Source of the DNA: Hibiscus mutabilis
Lineage: Eukaryota > Streptophyta > Magnoliopsida > Malvales > Malvaceae
DNA length: 64,000 bases
Assembly (NCBI GenBank): GCA_019671005.1
Contig: CM033728.1
Location: forward strand, 26,797,099-26,861,098
Direction of reading: 5' to 3'
Shown here: piece by piece, positions 43,806 to 54,320 of the stretch
Layout of the letters: every line of letters begins with the position of its first letter
How positions within the stretch are numbered: position 1 is the stretch's first letter
Position numbers and translations under genes: made by a program
The notes under the pieces: model-generated
What the model saw: the letters and a program-made list of their open reading frames with translations, nothing else
Told to the model about the DNA's origin: nothing
The model's database searches: none

Positions 43806-45063
43806 CAGTTACTAGAGCAACAATCGATAAGGGAAGGGCTTCCTTGTCTTTTGGATACTCAATGATTTTTGACTAATCAGAAGAACTCTCCTACCAGAAC
43901 ACGATGATGGCCCATACGAGAAAGAGAGAATTTAGTCCTTTTTATAACGTTTCATTCCCTATCATACTTCGGCCAATTCCACTTCCCCATGTCAACCATA
44001 GCCTTAAACGTGTTCCACACGCTGTTTCCCCATTCACACCACCATTCGCTACATAACCAGCATTAATGGCTGATTAATCCCCCACAAATACACCAATTTA
44101 TTCATCTCCCATTAGCCTCTCTATCTTCATTATCACCAAACAATTAGGAGAAACAAATCTATGATTATTCAGATTTCATTTTTATACAAATGCCTTAACT
44201 TCCTATGCTACTTTATCTTCAACTGCTCTTCGTCCTCTAACTCCGTCATTGCTGCATCTGACCCCAACAGACTGGTTGCCACACTAGAGAGCCTCACTCT
44301 AACATTCATGGTTGCAGACTATCTCCTCTCCAGTTCCTTCCAGCAAAGATATGAAATGGCATGCCAACAACAGATTCTTAAAGAAGAAGAGTTAGAATTT
44401 ACCCTACATATATGCTACTATTTGATGCAGATGTGCTGCATGTGATCTATAAGCAAAAGTGTGATACATTTATTCAGCAACCAGGTGACATTAATGTCTC
44501 AAGGGTACAAGAATTTTATACCCACATTAGCCACAATGGAGAGAAACGAGTACAAGTTAAAGGAAATTAGTGGATTTCTTCTCAAATGCGATTGACAATT
44601 ACTACAAATTTTTTGACCACCAGTACTCCCACATTGTGACCCTGGCTGCTGATAGGACATATTCCATGATGCTGCAGGACCTTTGTGTTCCTGAAACAAA
44701 TTAGACAAGGGGAGAAGGCCATAAGAGAATGGTGCAATGGAAACAACTTCAGTTAGATTCAAGACTTTGGGCCCATATCATCAATAATTGCCTTTACCCA
44801 CCTAAAATTAAGAAACTTTTTCTCTCCGTACGATGTTGTTATTAGACTCCCTAGTCAAGGGACGTGACCTATACTCGGCACAACTGATTCACACTGCCAT
44901 CATTGAAAGAGCTGAATCGATGAGCAAACCACATGATTTACTCTTTCCTAACCTAATCACAGCACTATGTGCGAAGGCATGAGTGGAACAATGGCTGGGA
45001 GATACCATTATTGATGCACTCCTAGGACTGCTCCCATCGCAAGTGCAAGAACTCAAAGGATAC
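43806..45063 (+). pseudogene. D downstream gene: plant-transposon-protein-like domain, first part
   Basis: Broken frames encode TRATIDKGRASLSF at the start, then from about 44420 FDADVLHVIYKQKCDTF, INVSRVQEFYTHISHNGEKRV, QWKQLQLDSRLWAHIINN and LYPPKIKKLFLSVRC. Spacing and key residues (REFY, RxWxxxI) recall the 'putative plant transposon protein' domain found downstream of pol in Athila elements. The minus ORF at 44499-44762 is a shadow. C2 inserted in it at 45063; the text resumes at 53979. Many stops. The function of this domain is unknown. Confidence 0.65.
45059..45063. repeat. C2 target site duplication, left copy
   Basis: GATAC, identical to 53974-53978. Confidence 0.93.
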
Positions 45064-46575
45064 TGATAAGTGTTCAAAAGTACTATTTTCTTACCCTTTT
45101 TACTCATATTATTGTTAGACTTAGGCTCATATTAGTTGTATAATTAGCCATTCATGCATTAATCCATGTTTCCTTCCATCGTTGAGCTTGATTACATAAC
45201 TTGGTAGTTTTTGTGGGAAAAGATGCTGCTTTGGTGTGTTTTGTGTGTATGTGCAGGATCATTTGCCAAAGCAAGGCTAGAGCTAGTTGCCAGGGCAATG
45301 CATGAAGGAGACGCCGAGCCAGTTGCCATGGCAATTGTCGACAAGAGCAAAGGTGATATGGTAGTCGAAATTGATGACTAAACAAGCCCAAGATGACGTG
45401 GAGCAAAGCCCAAACCCAAATGAATTTGATTTCCATGCAGAGATTAAAGAAGAATTAAATTCCAAGAAGATAGGAGAAGTTCTAGTAGGAATATAATTAT
45501 AATAAAGAATTATATTCTTTAAAGATAATTTAATTCCAACTTAACTTCCTCCTCAAAGAAGGACTTTGGCCTAGCCCTATAAATAAGATGGAGATTTCGA
45601 CGATCCAGAGGGAGCAAAGGAGGGGAATTTCGACAAGTCCAAGGAGGGCAAGAGGAGAGAATTTTTGACAAGCATCTAGGGCAAGGAGGATTTCGACAAG
45701 CCTCCTTCTTCATCCTTTTCTTTCTTGTTCGATTGGGTTCATGCTAGGGATTATTTATCTTGTGTTTCTTTGGAACCTAGCCATGAACTAAATCTATTTG
45801 GCTATGGTTATTGTTATTCGTGGTTGTGAGAAACTATTGGTTTTTGTTTAGGTAATAAAAGTTTGCACTTTTTTATTCAAGGTTTATTTATTCTTGGTTC
45901 TTATTCTTGTTTGCGAGTGAATTGGGAGAGGATCTCGTGATTTCATCTATTTATCTAATATCGGGAGAGTTAGATTCAAGAAACGAATGAATATGATCTT
46001 TATTCAATCTATTGATGGTGAAGATTAATCCGGCTTAGGAATAAGTTAAGGATTTCAACGGCTAAGAGGAGCGCAAGATTGGTTGTTGTTCACCCTTGAT
46101 TCACGCAAGAATGTATTATCAAGGCATGCACAAGTAGCTAGAGTTTCGACTTAGGGATAAGAAGAAACCATTGAAGAACGCTCTGCCTAACCTTGAAGGT
46201 TGCTGCCAGACGCCCAAGTAATTGCCCAGGCAACCATCGATTAGTTGCCAAGGCAACCCCGTTGTGCAAGTTGCCACGGCAACTGAGTTTCCCGTGCACT
46301 CTTTTACCAAGACGATCCAATCGGCTATCACACCTCAACTCACGATAACCCGGCCTATCTCTCTTTCATTTGATATCATCTTTTCTTTTACTTTATTGCT
46401 TTATAGATTAGTTATTAGTTAAACTCCTATAATCCTTTATTTGTGTTTTTACTTTTTATAGTGCAAGAGACTAGATTCTTGAAATAGCACCAATCCCTGT
46501 GGAGACGATATCTTTTATACTATAACTTGCAACGTGTATACTTGCACAATTGCGTAGCACTTATTACGCGCAACA
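45064..46575 (+). repeat. C2 5' LTR
   Basis: The LTR runs from TGATAAGTGTTC to CGCGCAACA, 1512 bp. A TATA box TATAAATA lies at 45578-45585. Palindromes of GTTGCC-N2-GGCAAC type sit near 45285-45335 and 46210-46285. It pairs with the 3' LTR at 52449. Confidence 0.95.
45578..45585 (+). promoter_or_regulatory. C2 5' LTR TATA box
   Basis: TATAAATA in CCCTATAAATAAG, a good plant TATA box about 515 bp into the LTR. The 3' LTR keeps it (52963-52970). C1 has TATTTAAA at the same place. Transcription would start some 30 bp downstream. Confidence 0.65.
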
Positions 46576-46581
46576 AGTTTT

Positions 46582-46599
46582 TGGCGCCGTTGCCGGGGA
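46582..46599 (+). promoter_or_regulatory. C2 primer binding site, tRNA-Asp
   Basis: TGGCGCCGTTGCCGGGGA, the Athila-type site complementary to the 3' end of tRNA-Asp, 6 bases after the LTR. Confidence 0.92.
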
Positions 46600-46697
46600 T
46601 TGGCAATAGCGACTTTGTTTTTATTTTCTTGCACTTTCTTTTTACTTTTCTTGCTTAAGATTCAAAGGGCTAACAAACTTTGATTTTGCATTGGTAT

Positions 46698-47671
46698 ATG
46701 AACAGGGCGAGACCGACTACACCAGAATATCCCTTTGATCCAGAAATCGAACGAACCTTACAAAGACTTAGATGAAGGATAAGAGTAGCAATGGCTAATC
46801 AAGACGGCGATATGAATCAAAATGTTCGAGCAGGAGGAGGAGTGATTCTTGCATGAAACAGAACTATTCGAGACTATCTTGAAGAAGATCTTGATGGACT
46901 TAATCCAGGAGTTATCGCACCTAAAATTGAAGCCGACCACTTTGAGTTAAAACCGGTAATGTTTAATATGATCAACACAATTGGTCAATTTGGCGGCTCA
47001 GCAACTGAAGATGCACGACAACATCTGAAATCTTTCCTTGAGATTTGCAACTCGTTCAAGATACATGGAGTCACCCCCGATGTATTACAATTAAGATTAT
47101 TCCCTTATTCACTGAGGGATAAGGCGAAAGCATGGTTGAATGGCATTCCTACCGGATCCATAGCATCTTGGACTGATCTTTGTCGTGATTTCCTTGCTAG
47201 ATTTAATCCTACAAATTTGACTGATAAGCTTCGTAACGACATTACTTCTTTTCGGCAGGCAGATAATGAATCCATGTACAAGGCTTGGGAGCGATATAGA
47301 GAACTTCTACACAAATGCCCCCTACACGGATTCCCGGTGTGGACTCAAGTAACAATGTTTTACAACGCCGTGAATACACCAACAAGGATGATGCTAGATG
47401 CCTCGGCAAACGGCATACTCTTAGATAAGTCGCCGGAGGAAGCAATATAAATTTTAAACAGGCTGGCCAAGAATGATTATCAATTCCCATCTACTAGAAG
47501 AGGAGGAGTTAGACACCAAGCCACAATACATGAACTAGGATCATCAGATTCATTTTCGGCACAATTGGCCACTTTAACCAAGATGGTCCAGAACATGCAA
47601 AAACCAAACAACACACATGAGGTCAAGGTAATGGATTCTTTTTGTGAGTTATGTGGTGATAACCATAATGT
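46698..47671 (+). pseudogene. C2 gag (Athila-like), fused by deletion to protease
   Basis: It starts at ATG 46698 (MNRARPTTPEYPFDPE). EADHFELKPVMFNMINTIGQ leads to the long open part 46959-47450 (FGGSATEDARQHLKSFLEIC, LFPYSLRDKAKAWLNGIP, SWTDLCRDFLARF, YRELLHKCPLHGFPVW). Stops occur near 46778, 46855 and at 47447. The zinc knuckle begins CELCGDNHN and is then cut: at about 47670 the sequence passes straight to protease text, so the knuckle's last Cys and the whole linker seen in C1 are lost. Confidence 0.9.
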
Positions 47672-48261
47672 GAGCTTGGGGCTGGCATAAACTTGATGCC
47701 TAAATCGGTTTTTCAGAAACTAGGAATCGGGAAGGCAAGACCTACAACAGTTATGCTACAGCTAGCCAACAGATCCTATGTGCATCCAGAGGGAAAAATC
47801 GAGGACATACTGGTAAAAGTTGATAAATTTATTTTTCCCGCTGACTTTATTATTTTGGATTGTGAAGCAGATGAGCATGCACCCATCGTTCTCGGAGACC
47901 ATTCCTAGCAACAGGGAGAACCTTGATCGATGTTGAAAAGGGAGAACTCACAATGAGGGTGAATGACCAGCAAGTTAAACTAAATGTGTTCCAAACACTA
48001 AGGCATTCTGATGATCCAGAAGAATGCCAGCTTCTTCATGCCACGGCAGAGTTTAACTTCGACGAGGAATTTAGTTGCCTCGGCAACTACATTACTGATC
48101 AAGAGGAACCTGAGGAGTATGAATAACCGGTCAATGAGGAACAACAAGAAGAGGCAAATTGGCTAGTCAATCGACCAGGTACATACTTTGAACCACTGGA
48201 TTACTCAGGTAAGGAAGGTAAGCTTGAAAAACCCTCTATTGAACAACCACCGATTCTTTAG
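47672..48261 (+). pseudogene. C2 protease remnant
   Basis: It begins at the deletion junction with ELGAGINLMPKSVFQKLG; the expected catalytic Asp is Glu and GAS reads GAG. The block MLQLANRSYVHPEGKIED and FPADFIILDCEADEHAP, missing in C1, is intact. A frameshift occurs at GDHS (47900); the frame resumes at 47923 with IDVEKGELTMRVNDQ. A TAA at 48124-48126 interrupts it. CLGNYITDQEEP contains the coding GTTGCC...GGCAAC palindrome. Not active as it stands. Confidence 0.85.
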
Positions 48262-49230
48262 TTGAAACAATTGCCAGAGCAACTAAAATATGCATACTTA
48301 GGAACCGATAATACATTGCTTGTAATTATTTCTTCTAAGTTACAGCCTGAGCAGGAAAAGACGCTGATCAAGATATTGAAGCTACACAAAAAGGCAATAG
48401 GGTGGACAATTGTCGACTTAAAGGGAATTAGCCCGGCAGTGTGCATGCACAAGATTTTGTTGGAAGATGATCACAAACCTTCAATTGAGGCCCAGAGGAG
48501 ACTGAATCATGCCATGAAAGGGGTTGTAATGAAAGAAATCATCAAGTGGCTTGGCGCTGGCATTATATACCCTATCTCTGATAGTACATGGGTAAGTTCG
48601 GTACAATGTGTACCGAAAAAAGGAGGTATAATGGTGGTAAGTAATGAAAATAATGAACTCATTCCAACCAGGACTGTGACCGGTTGGAGGGTTTGTATGG
48701 ATTATCGAAAGCTAAACAAAGCCACTAGGAAAGATCACTTCCCATTACCCTTTATTGATCAAATGCTTGACCGTCTTGCAGGTAAACCCTTTTATTGTTT
48801 TCTTGATGGTTATTCAGGTTACAATCAAATTGCCATAGCACCAGAAGATCAAGAAAAGACAACCTTCACATGCCTATACGGTACTTATGCCTTCCGAAGG
48901 ATGCCGTTCGGATTGTGTAACGCCCCGACAACCTTCCAGAGATGCATGATGGCGCTCATTTCAGACATGGTCGAAGACTTCCTTGAGATCTTCATGGATG
49001 ATTTTTCTATTTTTTGTAATGACTTCGACAACTGTCTCGGCAATTTAGAGAGGGTGTTGGCAAGATGTGAAGAAACGGATTTAGTCCTCAATTGGGAGAA
49101 ATGCCATTTTATGGTAGATGAAGGAATAGTGCTCGGCCACAAGATTTCATCCAAGGGAATTGAAGTAGACAAAGCCAAGGTGGACGTGATCGATAGATTA
49201 CCCCCACCAAGTTCGGTTAAAGGAAATTGA
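48262..49230 (+). pseudogene. C2 reverse transcriptase
   Basis: A 322-codon open segment has the RT lead-in WTIVDLKGISPAVCMHK, then STWVSSVQCVPKKGG, WRVCMDYRKLNKATRK, LDGYSGYNQIAIAPEDQ, MPFGLCNAPTTFQRCM and the active site IFMDDFSIF. It ends at a TGA after SSVKGN, at the same codon as in C1. It is the most complete RT in the window. It reads from an upstream TAG at about 48260 without an obvious start, so it was part of a gag-pol polyprotein. Confidence 0.93.
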
Positions 49231-49920
49231 AGTTTTCTCGGACATGCAGGTTTTTACAGGAGGTTCATTAATAATTTTTCTAAAATCACTAAACCCTTGT
49301 GTAATCTGCTTGAATAGGATAAAGTCTTCAATTTTGATGATTCTTGCACCCAAGCATTCAAAACCCTAAACAAAAAGCTTACCTCAGCACCCATTGTCGT
49401 TCCACCAGATTGGATGCTACCTTTTGAGCTCATGTGTGATGCAAGTGATTTCGCAGTAGGAGCAGTCCTAGGCCAACGCACAGGTAAGACCTTCCATGTG
49501 ATATACTACGCTAGTAAAACTCTTAATAGTGCTCAAGTGAATTACACAACAACGGAGAAAGAGTTACTAGCTGTAGGTTTCGCATTTGACAAGTTTCGAT
49601 CCTATTTGATTGGTACAAAGGTAATTGTTCATACGGACCATTCGGAAATCAAATATCTATTTGCTAAAAAGGATGCCAAACTTCGTTTGATTTGTTGGAT
49701 ATTACTTTTACAAGAATTTGATATTGAAATTAAGGACAGGAAAGGAACAGAAAATCAAGTGGCCGATCACTTATCACGTTTGGAACGCAATAGGGAAGAG
49801 GACGTGGATCTAGAGATATACGATGCATTCCCAGATGAACAAATTTTAGTTGCCTCGGCAACCATGGACGCGCATGCCTCAGCAACCCTCGACGCCTCGG
49901 CAACCCTTGACGCCGCATGA
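49231..49920 (+). pseudogene. C2 RNase H and linker
   Basis: FLGHAGFYRRFINNFSK continues after the stop. TAG at 49315-49317 replaces CAG of C1. The open part 49414-49920 holds RNase H: MCDASDFAVG, EKELLAV, HTDHSEIKY and VADHLSRLE, all four acidic residues kept. The linker then has about two complete and two partial MDAHASATLDAS units and stops at 49918. This segment would be functional in isolation, but the frame is closed on both sides. Confidence 0.9.
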
Positions 49921-49990
49921 GCCTTTGAAGCGCACGCCTCGGCAATTTTGGGAGTAGTCGCCATGACAGCACATGCCTCGGCAATACCCT
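49850..49990 (+). repeat. C2 linker repeat, short version
   Basis: About four imperfect copies of the GCCTCGGCAAC-based unit encode ATMDAHAS, ATLDAS, ATLDAA and EAHASA. This is the short counterpart of the C1 array at 15950-16205. Confidence 0.75.
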
Positions 49991-51272
49991 GGTACGCGAA
50001 TTTAGTTAATTTCCTTGTTTGTGGTATTTTACCTTATGGCATTACTCACCAAGGGAAGAAGCGGTTCCGCCATGATGCTAAGCATTACTTTTGGGACGAG
50101 CCTTTTTTGTTTAAACAATGTGCAGATCAGGTTATACGCCGATGTGTCCCTGAAGAAGAGCAATAGAATGTACTCCGGCAATGCCATTCTTCACTCCATG
50201 GAGGACATTTTGGAGGAACTCGTACGCGGCCAAAGTTTTGCAATCCGGTTTGTATTGGCCAACATTGTACAAAGATGCCCAAGACTTTTACAAGCAATGT
50301 GATCGTTGCCAGAGGACGGGCAATATCTCTAGACGACATGAGATGCCACTCCAGAACATCATCGAGGTGGAATTGTTCGATCTATGGGGGATCGATTTTG
50401 TGGGACCTTTCCCATCTTCATTTGGCAACCTCTACATCTTACTTGTCGTCGACTACGTGTCTAAATGGGTTGAGGCAGCTGCAGTTCCCAATAACGATTC
50501 CAAGACTGTGCAACGATTCTTGCAGAAAAACATATTTACAGGGTTTGGGATGTCGAGAGCAATTTTTAGTGACGAAGGCAAGCATTTTGACAACAGACTA
50601 ATTGCCAAGATGTTGCAACGCTTCGGCATATCACGCAAGATCGCCACGGCATATCACCCACAAACCAACGGGCAAGCAGAAATTTCCAACCGGGAATTGA
50701 AGGGTATACTCGAGAAAGTTGTAAATTCCTCAAGGAAGGATTGGTCATTAAGACTAGATGACGCACTTTGGGCATATCGCACTGCATTCAAAACACCCTT
50801 AGGTATGTCCCCCTTTCGACTTGTCTATGGCAAAACATGCCATCTACCGGTGGAAATCGAGCACAAGGCGTACTGAGCAATCAAGACCGTGAATATGTAT
50901 TGAGAAAGTGCAGGACAAAAGCGTTTGATGGATCTCAATGAGATAGAAGAATTTCGTGCACTCGCCTATAACAATGCACGAATCTATAAGGAGAAAACAA
51001 AGCGATGGCACGACAAGAAACTATTGCCACAATAATTCATGCCAGGGCAACTAGTTCTCCTATTCAATTCTCGGCTAAAACTTTTCCTGGGAAAGTTGAA
51101 ACCAAGATGGTCGGGACCATTCGAAGTCGTCAAACCATTCTCCCATGGTGCAGTGATAATCAAGTCCATTTCTGACAACCATGAATTCAAAGTTAATGGA
51201 CAAAGATTGAAGAACTACAATGGTGCCCATGTGGAACGTAACAAAGAATTGGTCAACTTAGGAGATGCATGA
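49991..51272 (+). pseudogene. C2 integrase
   Basis: NFLVCGILPYG and RHDAKHYFWDEP lead in. The zinc finger has HSSLHGGHFGGTRT and YKQCDRCQRTG. The open part 50181-50876 contains LWGIDFVGPFPSSFGN, SDEGKHFDNRLI and SNRELKGILEKV, so the DDE triad is complete. Stops at 50875-50877 and about 50903 are TGG to TGA changes relative to C1, and another lies near 51033. The end 51039-51272 (GQLVLLFNSRLKLF, RWSGPFEVVKPF, LGDA) lacks a chromodomain. A frameshift near 50165 separates the zinc finger from the lead-in. Confidence 0.92.
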
Positions 51273-51414
51273 GCATGCTCTCCTTTCAACATTTTCTTTT
51301 TCCTTTTATTTTCATTTTTATTTTTATTTTTTAGGAGATATTTTATTTTTCTTCATATTCTTTAGTTTTTAGGTTTTCTTTGTTTTCTTTTCCACAACAA
51401 GACTCACAACCACT
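51273..51414 (+). other. C2 T-rich spacer after integrase
   Basis: T-rich text with TTTTTATTTTTTAGG, shorter than in C1. A possible splice acceptor before the small ORF; nothing else seen. Confidence 0.35.
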
Positions 51415-51564
51415 ATGCTAAGGAAATTTACTGCCGAGATCCGTGCCCCGACAACCAATGAAGCAGTCGCCACGGCAACCAACCCTGAAGATGCCACGGC
51501 AACCAAAGCTAAGGACATCCCGGCAACAAGAAAACAACCATCGCATTCAAGCAAGAGAATCTAG
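51415..51564 (+). CDS. C2 49-codon downstream ORF, reduced third gene
   Basis: An ATG ORF reads MLRKFTAEIRAPTTNEAVAT and ends SSKRI. It is Ala/Thr/Lys-rich (NPEDATATKAKD) and matches the second half and tail of the C1 downstream ORF, including the GCCACGGCAACC motifs. The N-terminal domain text of C1 is lost. No signal or membrane segment is seen. It may no longer encode a functional protein. Confidence 0.4.
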   Translation: MLRKFTAEIRAPTTNEAVATATNPEDATATKAKDIPATRKQPSHSSKRI

Positions 51565-51658
51565 ACACCGACAAAAAGGAAACTAATCATCTACGATGAC
51601 AAACTCTCGGAGTAAGTCCTCGTATGCATTTTTTTTTTTGTTATTTTTATGCATGCAT

Positions 51659-51690
51659 TGAGGACAATGCCTCACTCGAGTTTGGGGGGG
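51659..51690 (+). promoter_or_regulatory. C2 internal polypurine-like tract (first)
   Basis: GAGGACAATGCCTCACTCG then AGTTTGGGGGGGA. This long G run resembles the true tract at 52436-52448 and is about 760 bp upstream of the LTR. It could prime internal plus-strand synthesis. Confidence 0.6.
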
Positions 51691-52006
51691 ATTGTTATTA
51701 GTAGTTACCATGTTTAGTTACATTCATCTTAAGTATTACATTTAGGATACATAAATTGCTTGACATGCCTTTACTTGGAACAAGAATTGCTTAGATTTGA
51801 TGAATATCCGATGATGACTTTGCCAATGCACTTAATTGATAGAATTTTTATTCTAGGATAACCATGGAAAAACTTAGAATTTTACTATGATGCTAAATTT
51901 GATGAAACACTGTTGTGGTTTGATTGATTTAAGGAAATCTAGTAAACTTAGGTTGATAATTAACAAATTGGGGGATTAGAATAAAATTTGGATGAATGCT
52001 AGAGGT

Positions 52007-52165
52007 GCCCGAAATTGGCTTTAGCATGTGCTAAAAATTTATCACTAGAGGTAATGTGTTAAAAAAATTTATAACTAGAGGTGCCCGAAGCCGGCTCTAG
52101 TCGAATAAATTAACTTATGAAAACTAAAATCAAAACACTAGAGGTGCCCAAAACTGGCTCTAGTT
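52007..52165 (+). repeat. C2 CTAGAG...CTCTAG stem-loop cluster
   Basis: Units match those at 19029-19168 in C1: CTAGAGGTGCCCGAA then TTGGCTTTAG, and CTAGAGGTGCCC then GGCTCTAG twice. A partial extra CTAGAGGTAATG lies between. The cluster is conserved in position between the two polypurine-like tracts. Confidence 0.75.
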
Positions 52166-52435
52166 AAAACATGTTAAAAAGAACCCAATGAAGTAATTTG
52201 AAAACCTCTTGTTTGCATAGAATCCGAAAAATCAACTTGCACACAACTCCGCACACACGCACAAGCATTATAGTTTGATTCCGAGTAACTCCTAAGTTTT
52301 CTGAAAAGTAAAAAGCCAATCATACTTTGTGCTCCGGTTTAGAGAATTGAAATCAAGTTCAAAGCTAAGTTTGTGAAAGTTGAAGTATTGGCAGGTAATT
52401 ATGAGTTTGCATTGCTTGAGGACAAGCAATAGTTC

Positions 52436-52448
52436 AAGTTTGGGGGTG
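52436..52448 (+). promoter_or_regulatory. C2 polypurine tract
   Basis: AAGTTTGGGGGTG abuts the 3' LTR start TGATAAG. It is preceded by GAGGACAAGCAATAG. Confidence 0.85.
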
Positions 52449-53973
52449 TGATAAGTGTTCAAAAGTACTATTTTTCTTAACCTTTTTAATCATATTATTG
52501 TTAGACTTAGGCTCATATTAGTTGTATAATTAGCCATTCATGCATTAATCCATGTTTCCTTCCATCATTGAGCTTGATTACATAACTTGGTAGTTTTTGT
52601 GGGAAAAGATGCTGCTTTGGTGTGTTTTGTGTGTATGTGCAGGATCATTTGCCAAAGCAAGGCTAGAGCTAGTTGCCAGGGCAATACATGAAGGAGACGC
52701 AGAGCCGGTTGCCATGGCAATTGTTGACAAGAGCAAAGGTGATATGGTAGTCGAAATTGATGACTAAACAAGCCCAAGATGACGTGGAGCAAAGCCAAAC
52801 CTAAAGGAATTTGATTTCCATGCAGAGATTAAAGAAGACTTAAATTCCAAGAAGATAGGAGAAGTTCTAGTAGGAATATAATTATAATAAAGAGTTATAT
52901 TCTTTAAAGATAATTTAATTCCAACTTAACTTCCTCCTCAAAGAAGGACTTTGTCCTAGCCCTATAAATAAGATGGAGATTTCGACAATCCAGAGGAAGC
53001 AAAGGAGTGGAATTTTGACAAGTCCAAGGAGGGCAAGAGGAGAGAATTTTTGACAAGCATCTAGGGCAAGGAGGATTTCGACAAGCCTCCTTCTTCATCC
53101 TTTTCTTTCTTGTTCGATTGGGTTCATGCTAGGGATTATTTATCTTGTGTTTCTTTGGAACCTAGCCATGAACTAAATCTATTTGGCTATGGTTATAGTG
53201 TTTTGTGGTTGTGAGAAACTATTGGTTTTTGTTTAGGTAATAAGAGTTTGCACTTTTTTATTCAAGGTTTATTCATTCTTGGTTCTTATTCTTGTTTGCG
53301 AGTGAATTGGGAGAGGATCTCGTGATTTCATCTATTTATCTAATATCGGGAGAGTTAGATTCAAGAAACGAATGAATATGATCTTTATTCAATCTATTGA
53401 TGGTGAAGATTAATCCGGCTTAGGAATAAGTTAAGGATTTCAACGGCTAAGAGGAGCGCAAGATTGGTTGTTGTTCACCCTTGATTCACGCAAGGATGTA
53501 TTATCAAGGCATGCACAAGTAGCTAGAGTTTCGACTTAGGGATAAGAAGAAACCATTGAAGAACGCTCTACCGAACCTTGAAGGTTGCTGCCCAGATGCC
53601 CAAGTAGTTGCCCAAATAGTTGCCCAGGCAACCATTGATTAGTTGCCAAGGCAACCCCGTTGTGCAAGTTGCCACGGCAACTGAGTTGCCCGTGCACTCT
53701 TTTACCAAGACGATCCAATCGACTATCACACCTCAACTCACGATAACCTGGCCTATCTCTCTCTCATTTGATCTCATCTTTTCTTTTACTTTATTTCTTT
53801 CGAGATTAGTTATTAGTTAAACTCCTATAATCCTTTATTTGTGTTTTTACTTTTTACAGTGCAAGAGACTAGATTCTTGAAGTAGCACCAATCCCTGTGG
53901 AGATGATATCTTTTATACTATAACTTGCAACGTGTATACTTGCACAATTGCGTAGCACTTATTACGAGCAACA
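52449..53973 (+). repeat. C2 3' LTR
   Basis: The LTR runs from TGATAAGTGTTC to GAGCAACA, 1525 bp, nearly the same as the 5' LTR; one visible difference is a 17-bp extra segment (AGTTGCCCAAAT region near 53600). TATA box TATAAATA at 52963-52970. GATAC follows. Confidence 0.95.
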
Positions 53974-53978
53974 GATAC
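53974..53978. repeat. C2 target site duplication, right copy
   Basis: GATAC, matching 45059-45063. Confidence 0.93.
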
Positions 53979-54320
53979 GCCCAAATTGCACCCTCACCTG
54001 TTCACTCTGCACCATCCCCCTCCATTAGCGAGATTGTGGCCGACACACTTAGGACAACCCTCTGACCATTTTTCTTGTCGATTTAGAGAAAAGACTTGCG
54101 ACAATAGTCTTTATTTAGGAAATCATTTCCGGACGAACCGATGGAGTTTCCATTGCTGCCACCTGAACTCCTTGCCCACCACCACCATCACTTAATGATA
54201 AAGAGGACCAAATACTGATACTGGTGCCTCCTCCCGTCCTGCCTAAAAACCTAAGTCTCCCTGGGACAAAGGTAAGGGCATCATCATCCGGGAACCACCT
54301 CCTTAGTAACTCTCTGGGTT
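53979..54320 (+). pseudogene. D downstream gene, second part
   Basis: Text continues from 45063 across C2: after LLPSQVQELK on the left, the right side reads APSPVHSAPSPSISEIVADT in the joined frame. It then runs to a Pro-rich, Lys-rich tail with stops. It is the C-terminal part of the plant-transposon-protein-like gene. No membrane segment is evident. Confidence 0.5.

Larger units (their letters stand above)
45064..53973 (+). mobile_element. C2: Athila-like element with both LTRs and TSD
   Basis: An 8.9-kb element with two LTRs, tRNA-Asp primer site, gag, protease remnant, RT, RNase H, integrase, short downstream ORF, two polypurine-like tracts and GATAC duplication. It is the best preserved element here. 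Lesions: about 1 kb lost between zinc knuckle and protease, stops in gag, RNase H and integrase, and a 49-codon downstream ORF. The LTRs differ at only scattered sites where I compared them, suggesting recent insertion relative to C1. It sits in the downstream gene of D. Confidence 0.95.

Noticed and set aside
44499..44762. Minus-strand 87-codon ORF
   Set aside because: Opposite strand of the D downstream gene, whose plus-strand motifs are recognisable.
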